The translations under genes and the position numbers were made by a program. The notes under the pieces were generated by a model that did no database searches, was not told the DNA's origin, and worked only from the letters and a program-made list of their open reading frames with translations. A stretch of 64,000 nt of DNA, from NCBI GenBank assembly GCA_020854035.1, contig JADZGE010000020.1, positions 114,269-178,268 of the forward strand. The letters are read 5' to 3'. The DNA comes from Burkholderiales bacterium. GTDB taxonomy: Bacteria > Pseudomonadota > Gammaproteobacteria > Burkholderiales > SG8-41. Shown piece after piece: positions 59,526-64,000 of this stretch; positions within the stretch are counted from its first letter, which is position 1, and each line of letters starts with the position of its first letter.

Positions 59526-60341
59526 CTACGCGAAGCGCAACGCCTGCGCCGCGTGCTCGCGGGCGGCGGCCGCGGGATCCGGCGCGGCATAGATGGCGCG
59601 GCCGATCACCGCGTACATGCGGCAGCCCGGAGCGGCCGAAAACGTGTCCGCTATGTTGCCGCCCAGGGGACCGATGCCGGGGACGAAAAGACAGGGTTGC
59701 TCCAGCTTCTCCACCAGCCAGCGTGCGTGGCGGCGAACCTTGTCCGGAGTGTTCGCCGGAATGACGAAGTGATCGACGCCGATTTCGACTGCCTTGCGGA
59801 TGATCCGCTCCAGCGCGTCGTCAACCACGTATCCCCCGCCCGAGGCGTTGTAATCCGCGAAGGGCAGGTCGCCGCCGACGATCGGGAGGAGTCGCTGCCT
59901 GTAGGCGTTGCCCGCGAACTCCACGACGGCGCGCGGACCCGCCACCGGGAAAAGAATCAGCGCGTCGACTCCCGCCTCCCGGCACGTCGACGCGAACTTC
60001 GCCGCCATGTCCGGCACATCCGGCCCGGCTTTCTGGTGATCGTACACCAGCGGCAGATCCGTCACCGCGCGCAGATGCCGCACGGCGCCGCCGAGGCCCA
60101 GCTTCAGTGCCGCGGTGAGCCCCACCTTGTAGCCGACGACGCCCTCGATCCGTGTCGTGCGCTCCACGACGCGCTTCATCTCGTCCGTGGATTCCATGTC
60201 GAGCGCGAGCAGGACGCCGTGGGTCGTGCGCAGCTTTACATCGTGCAGCCTGCCGAGCGCCGCGTGAGCGAGCCGCCCGTCGGGCAGGCGCGCGCAGTCG
60301 TCGAAGTAGACGTGCGCGGGCCGCGATGCCTCTTGCGTCAT
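59526..60341 (-). CDS. Orotidine 5'-phosphate decarboxylase-like TIM-barrel protein
   Basis: A 271-residue protein. The superfamily marks LALDMES, GYKVG, VYDHQKAGPDVPD (the Asp-Lys-Asp catalytic array) and ILFPVAG fit the OMP decarboxylase family, although the KxxxD spacing is the archaeal-like form. It sits with catabolic genes (HAD, aldehyde dehydrogenase, amidohydrolase) and opposite a UbiD decarboxylase, so it might act on a different phosphorylated substrate. GGGAG lies ahead of the ATG at 60341. It heads a six-gene minus-strand run. Confidence 0.78.
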   Translation of the reverse strand: MTQEASRPAHVYFDDCARLPDGRLAHAALGRLHDVKLRTTHGVLLALDMESTDEMKRVVERTTRIEGVVGYKVGLTAALKLGLGGAVRHLRAVTDLPLVYDHQKAGPDVPDMAAKFASTCREAGVDALILFPVAGPRAVVEFAGNAYRQRLLPIVGGDLPFADYNASGGGYVVDDALERIIRKAVEIGVDHFVIPANTPDKVRRHARWLVEKLEQPCLFVPGIGPLGGNIADTFSAAPGCRMYAVIGRAIYAAPDPAAAAREHAAQALRFA

Positions 60342-60545
60342 GTACTCTCCCGACCAGCGCTTCAGCGAACGATTCCGTCACCTGCTTCCGGCGTGGCGCC
60401 GCGACGCAACCGGGCGCGCGACACGTGGCGCACTCTACCACGAACCGGCGCAGGCGAGAACGCGGGCGCGCCCGATGGCGCCGGGCGAGATCCACTTCGA
60501 CTCTGATATCATCCCCGCGCGACCGCGACAGGGACGGGAACCGGC

Positions 60546-62030
60546 ATGGGATGCATGGATCTGCGGCAATGGATTGCGCTACTCGAACGCGAGCGTGAAC
60601 TGCATCGCATCACGGTGCCGGTCCACTGGGATTGCGAAATCGGGACGCTCTCGCGCAAGGTGCTCGAGCGCAAGGGGCCCGCGTTGCTGTTCGAGAACGT
60701 CGTCGGTTACGAGAGGACACGGGGACGAAAAGTGTTCACCGGCGGCATCGGCACGCGCCGGCGGCTCGCGCTCGCGCTCGGTTTTCCCGGGGACGTGAGC
60801 AACCGGGAAATCGTCCAGTTCGTCATGCGGAAGAACCGCGAGCAGCTCGCCCCGGTCATCGTGCCGACCGGCCCGGTCAAGGAAAACATCATCATGGGGC
60901 CGGATGTCGATCTGCTGGAGTTCCCCGTGCCCAAGTGGCATTTTCTCGAAGGAGGTCGTTACATCAACACCTACGCCTGCATCGTCACGCGCGACCCGGA
61001 CACGCGGGTGCAGAACGTCGGCATCTACCGGGGCATGGTCGGCAGGAGGAACACGATACCGTCCCTGCTGATCAAGGGCGGCCAGCACTGGGGACAGCAT
61101 TTCTCGAAATACGCCGATCGCAACGAGAAGATGCCCGTCGCCTGCGTGATCGGCTGGGATCCCGTCATGGGATTCCTCGGCGGCAGCCCCCTGCCGGCCG
61201 GCGTGTGCGAGTTCGACGTGCTGGGCGCGTATCGCGACGAACCGGTGCCGCTCGTCAGGTGCGAGACCGTCGATCTCGAAGTGCCGGCGAGCGCCGAAAT
61301 CGTGATCGAGGGCCTGATCGATCCCGACCCGGAAACCTACGAGACCGAAGGGCCGTTCGCGGAGTTCACGGGCTACGTGTCCGACATTCCGACCCCGCGA
61401 CCGACCATCCAGGTGACGTGCGTTACGCACCGGAACGACCCCATCCTGCGCGGAACGCAGGAGGGCAACATGCCCGGCTCATACAGCGAGAACGCAGTGA
61501 TCTCTTCGGCGCAGCGCGCGGCGATCGCCTGGAACGTTCTCGCCGCAGCCGGCATACCCGGCATACTCGACGTGTACGCCGATCCCATCACCTGCGGAAT
61601 CAACATCTACATCAAGATCCGCAAGCAATACCAGGGACAGCCGAAGCAGATCGCGTCGGCGCTCTGGGGAGCGAGCGCCGGCCAGGGACGCTACAAGCAC
61701 GTCTTCGTCGTCGAGGACGACATCGACGTGACCTCCTACGAGCAGATCGACTGGGCGATCGCCTACCGCGTCAACGCGGGGCACGGCGGAATCGTGGTTT
61801 TCCCCGGCTCGTTCGGGCACCCGCTCGATCCCAGCACCCCGCTGGAGGAACGCGACATCGCGCAACTCGGCTCGGGGATCTGGAATCGCGTCCTGATCGA
61901 CGCCACGCGCAACTGGCAATTTCCCCGCCGGCCCGAGTGGGGCGGGGAGCGCTTTCCGCCGACGGTGGCGCCTGCCCCCGAGCACGAGCAGCAGGTCCTC
62001 AGACGCTGGAAGGAATACGGGTTCAACTAG
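60546..62030 (+). CDS. UbiD-family (prenylated-FMN-dependent) decarboxylase
   Basis: A 494-residue enzyme. Residues that fit the E-R-D site of UbiD proteins are visible: Arg in QNVGIYRGMV, Glu in TEGPFAEFTGY, and Asp in VVEDDIDV; HWGQH and GNMPGSYSENAV are other family marks. UbiD enzymes reversibly decarboxylate aromatic or alpha,beta-unsaturated acids with prFMN from UbiX; no ubiX is in the window. It is divergent from the OMP-decarboxylase-like run, 204 bases apart. ATG 60546 is used; ATG 60555 is possible. Confidence 0.9.
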   Translation: MGCMDLRQWIALLERERELHRITVPVHWDCEIGTLSRKVLERKGPALLFENVVGYERTRGRKVFTGGIGTRRRLALALGFPGDVSNREIVQFVMRKNREQLAPVIVPTGPVKENIIMGPDVDLLEFPVPKWHFLEGGRYINTYACIVTRDPDTRVQNVGIYRGMVGRRNTIPSLLIKGGQHWGQHFSKYADRNEKMPVACVIGWDPVMGFLGGSPLPAGVCEFDVLGAYRDEPVPLVRCETVDLEVPASAEIVIEGLIDPDPETYETEGPFAEFTGYVSDIPTPRPTIQVTCVTHRNDPILRGTQEGNMPGSYSENAVISSAQRAAIAWNVLAAAGIPGILDVYADPITCGINIYIKIRKQYQGQPKQIASALWGASAGQGRYKHVFVVEDDIDVTSYEQIDWAIAYRVNAGHGGIVVFPGSFGHPLDPSTPLEERDIAQLGSGIWNRVLIDATRNWQFPRRPEWGGERFPPTVAPAPEHEQQVLRRWKEYGFN

Positions 62031-62118
62031 GAGTTCGCCGGACTTCGTTCCGACGAACTCCTCCAGCGAAACCGCCCGCGGGCGCTCTTGCCCGTGGCGG
62101 CCTCTCGAAGGCGCAGCG

Positions 62119-63090
62119 TTACCCGATCCGCAGACCCAGCATCTTGACGATCGCCCCCCACTTCTTGCCCTCGGACTTGATGTAGTCCGCGAACTCGGTC
62201 CGCGTGCTCCACGCGGCTTCGGCGCCGAGCGAGACGAGCTTCTGCTGGTACGCCTGCGATTTCACGACATTCACTATGACGCGATTCAACCGTTCCAGGA
62301 TGTCCGGCGGGGTTTTCGCCGGTGCCATCACGCCGAACCAGGAACTCGCCTCGTAGCCGGGCAGACCCAGTTCCGCGAGCGTCGGCAGCTCGGGCGCGAG
62401 CGCCGAGCGTTTCGTGCTCGTGACCGCGAGCGGCCGGAGCTGGCCGGACTTCACGAAGGGCATCGACGATGGCATCAGGTCGAACATGCAATCCGTCTCT
62501 CCGCTCATCAGGCCCACCAGCGCCGGGGCACTGCCCTTGTAGGAAATGCCGCGGAGCTTGATTCCCGCCCGCTGCGCGAAGAGTTCCGGCGACAGGTGCG
62601 TAACGCTTCCGTTGCCGCCGATCGCGTAGGAGAGCGCGCCCTGCTTCTCCCTCGCCAGGGCAATCAGCTGCTTGACGGACTTCACGGGCGAGGACGCCTG
62701 AACGAGGACAAAGAGGGGCACCTTGGCGATCAGGCTCGTGGGCGCGAAGTCACGCACCGGATCGAAGCGGACTTGGGCGTAGAGCGTCGGGTTGATCGCC
62801 AGCGTGGGCGCATTCGCCATGACGAGCGTGTAGCCATCGGGCGTCGCCGCCGCCACCGTCTCCATCGCGATGTTCCCGCCGGCCCCGCCCCTGTTATCGA
62901 CCACCACCGGCTGCCCGAGCTCCTCGCGCAGCGGCTCCGCGACAACCCGGGAGAGCACATCCGCCGCCCCGCCCGCGGGATAAGGCACGATCAGCCTGAC
63001 GGGGCGTTGCGGATAACTCGCTCCCAGGCCCGCCGTCGCCGCCAACAACGCGAACACGAATAACGATGCTTTCGAGAGGAAAAGTGGCAT
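62119..63090 (-). CDS. Bug-family substrate-binding protein (9 of 9)
   Basis: A 323-residue exported protein; signal peptide MPLFLSKASLFVFALLA ends near GLGAS. Marks are RPVRLIVPYPAGGAADVLSR, VDNRGGAGGNIA, TPDGYTLVMA and the closing KKWGAIVKMLGLRIG. ATG 63090 has AAGGA 8 bases upstream; the much longer frame reading from the acyl-CoA ligase region is a shadow. It converges with the UbiD gene, 88 bases apart, and lies downstream of an acyl-CoA ligase gene on the same strand. Confidence 0.92.
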   Translation of the reverse strand: MPLFLSKASLFVFALLAATAGLGASYPQRPVRLIVPYPAGGAADVLSRVVAEPLREELGQPVVVDNRGGAGGNIAMETVAAATPDGYTLVMANAPTLAINPTLYAQVRFDPVRDFAPTSLIAKVPLFVLVQASSPVKSVKQLIALAREKQGALSYAIGGNGSVTHLSPELFAQRAGIKLRGISYKGSAPALVGLMSGETDCMFDLMPSSMPFVKSGQLRPLAVTSTKRSALAPELPTLAELGLPGYEASSWFGVMAPAKTPPDILERLNRVIVNVVKSQAYQQKLVSLGAEAAWSTRTEFADYIKSEGKKWGAIVKMLGLRIG

Positions 63091-63287
63091 TGCCCGTCCT
63101 TGACCGGTAACCAGGAATCCGCGCGCCGATGCCTTCAGGCTGTCGCCCCGGAGAATACACGCGCCGGGGCCAAACAACAACGGGACGAGGGAGGAATGGC
63201 GGGACGCGCCGGGATCGCCGCCGGACTTCCCCCTCGCCACCACCGCCCGCGAACCGGTCCAGGCGCGCCCCGCGGGCGGGCGGTCGA

Positions 63288-64000
63288 TCAGGATCGACCG
63301 CGCGCGAGCGCGCGTCGCGCCGGCCCGAGTTCCCGGCGCAACGTCTTGCCGATCGGCGTCTTGGGAAGGCTCTCGCGAAACTCGATCACGCGCGGCAGCT
63401 TGAACCCGGTCAACCGGCCGCGGCAGTGCTCCAGCACGGAGGCCGCGGTGAGAGCCGGGTCCTTCCTCACGACGAACGCCGCGACCGCCTCGCCGCTCGC
63501 CTCGTCTGGCACCCCCGCCACGCCCACGTCGCGCACGCCGGGATGCAGCATGATGACGTCCTCGATCTCGGTGGGCCAGGCCTTGAATCCGGACACCACG
63601 ATGACATCCTTGCGGCGATCCACGAACCAGAAGGCGCCGCGTTCGTCCATCCGGCCCATGTCGCCAGTGCGCAACCACCCCTCCGCGGTGTACGCCTCGG
63701 CGGTTTCCGCCGGCGCGTTCCAGTAGGCGCGCATCACCTGCGGTCCCCGCACGCAGATCTCGCCGACCTCGCCGGGAGTGAGCTCCCGGCCGTGCTCGTC
63801 GAGGATCGCGACCTCCGTCGAAGGCAGCGGCAGACCGATATTTCCCGAGTACTGCCGCAGGTCCATCGGATTGGCGCACACGATCGGCGAGGCCTCGGTC
63901 AGCCCGTAGCCCTCGATAAGCGGCACGCCCATGGCCTGCTGCCACCGGTCCGCGACAGAGCGCGTTAACGCCATGCCGCCGGCCACGGCGAGCTTCAGCG
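63288..64000 (-). CDS. Long-chain acyl-CoA synthetase-like AMP-binding protein (C-terminal part, cut by window edge)
   Basis: At least 233 residues of the C-terminal half of an acyl-CoA ligase. Motifs are IEGYGLTEASP (A5-like), GEICVRGPQVM, WLRTGDMG, RRKDVIVVSGFKAWPTEIED and the closing PKTPIGKTLRREL, whose last Lys is the usual catalytic one. The open frame continues past 63986 to the window edge with LKLAVAGG, so the start is outside. The product probably activates a fatty or aromatic acid with CoA. Confidence 0.9.
   Translation of the reverse strand, partial: LKLAVAGGMALTRSVADRWQQAMGVPLIEGYGLTEASPIVCANPMDLRQYSGNIGLPLPSTEVAILDEHGRELTPGEVGEICVRGPQVMRAYWNAPAETAEAYTAEGWLRTGDMGRMDERGAFWFVDRRKDVIVVSGFKAWPTEIEDVIMLHPGVRDVGVAGVPDEASGEAVAAFVVRKDPALTAASVLEHCRGRLTGFKLPRVIEFRESLPKTPIGKTLRRELGPARRALARGRS

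Noticed and set aside
1..64000. tRNA, rRNA, CRISPR array, prophage or IS element
   Set aside because: None was recognised by eye on either strand. The absence of selC (tRNA-Sec) in this window does not bear on the rest of the genome.

Overview
The window is about 64 kb of high-GC, densely coded DNA. It is most likely from an environmental betaproteobacterium near Burkholderiales/Rhodocyclales. The reasons are nine orphan solute-binding proteins of the Bug (TctC-like) family, a PEP-CTERM protein behind a sigma-54-type promoter, FNR/ANR-type boxes, and a broad set of catabolic enzymes. I saw no rRNA, tRNA, CRISPR array, phage or insertion sequence. Functional calls come from motifs and overall family resemblance read by eye, not from searches.

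Layout. 0.2-2.8 kb: NAD salvage (pncB, pncA) and a universal stress protein with a consensus FNR box. 2.8-7.4 kb: a minus-strand run of LysR regulator, Bug protein, acyl-CoA dehydrogenase and Zn alcohol dehydrogenase. 7.7-10 kb: an anSME-like radical SAM/SPASM enzyme with a C-terminal SEC-C motif, then a lipoprotein acid phosphatase. 10.2-14.3 kb: an Fbp-type ABC importer. 14.8-19.3 kb: 6-phosphogluconolactonase, 6-phosphogluconate dehydrogenase, a PrpD-like dehydratase and a Bug protein. 19.4-20.4 kb: the PEP-CTERM gene with its control region. 20.6-25.5 kb: nitrilase-superfamily amidase, Bug, TauD-like oxygenase, LOG protein, TetR regulator. 25.6-38 kb: a C-N bond hydrolysis island (cupin, hydrolase, hydantoinase A and B, nitrilase, Bug, C-C hydrolase, isochorismatase-type hydrolase, Bug, D-aminoacylase) carrying two copies of a palindromic REP-like element. 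38-46 kb: small hydrolases, two AhpD/carboxymuconolactone-decarboxylase-like genes, a CBS-HPF fusion, DksA/TraR, a USP fragment with a GNAT enzyme, and a lipoate-ligase/DUF116 fusion. 46-50.5 kb: metallo-beta-lactamase fold protein, two Bug proteins, DUF1989 and RidA. 50.5-54.3 kb: HtrA protease, histidine kinase and a repeat-containing periplasmic protein, with PmrA/QseB-like boxes. 54.4-62 kb: pncC, nadC, amidohydrolase, aldehyde dehydrogenase, HAD and an OMP-decarboxylase-like gene, divergent from a UbiD decarboxylase. The window ends with a ninth Bug gene and the C-terminal part of an acyl-CoA ligase.

The most striking observation is a pair of AhpD-like genes on opposite strands (40094-40726 and 43838-44386). 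Each has one in-frame TGA exactly at the second cysteine of the CxxC redox motif (CNY-TGA and CPF-TGA). The homologous frame continues intact afterwards, and a small hairpin follows at the distance expected of a bacterial SECIS element. I read both as CxxU selenoproteins rather than pseudogenes.

A second theme is oxygen-responsive control. TTGAY-N4-RTCAA boxes sit upstream of a universal stress gene, dksA, the acid phosphatase and the ABC importer, and in three cases a -10-like hexamer lies where a class II FNR promoter would place it. Third, the many Bug proteins and C-N hydrolases suggest scavenging of varied organic acids, amides, nitriles and cyclic amides.
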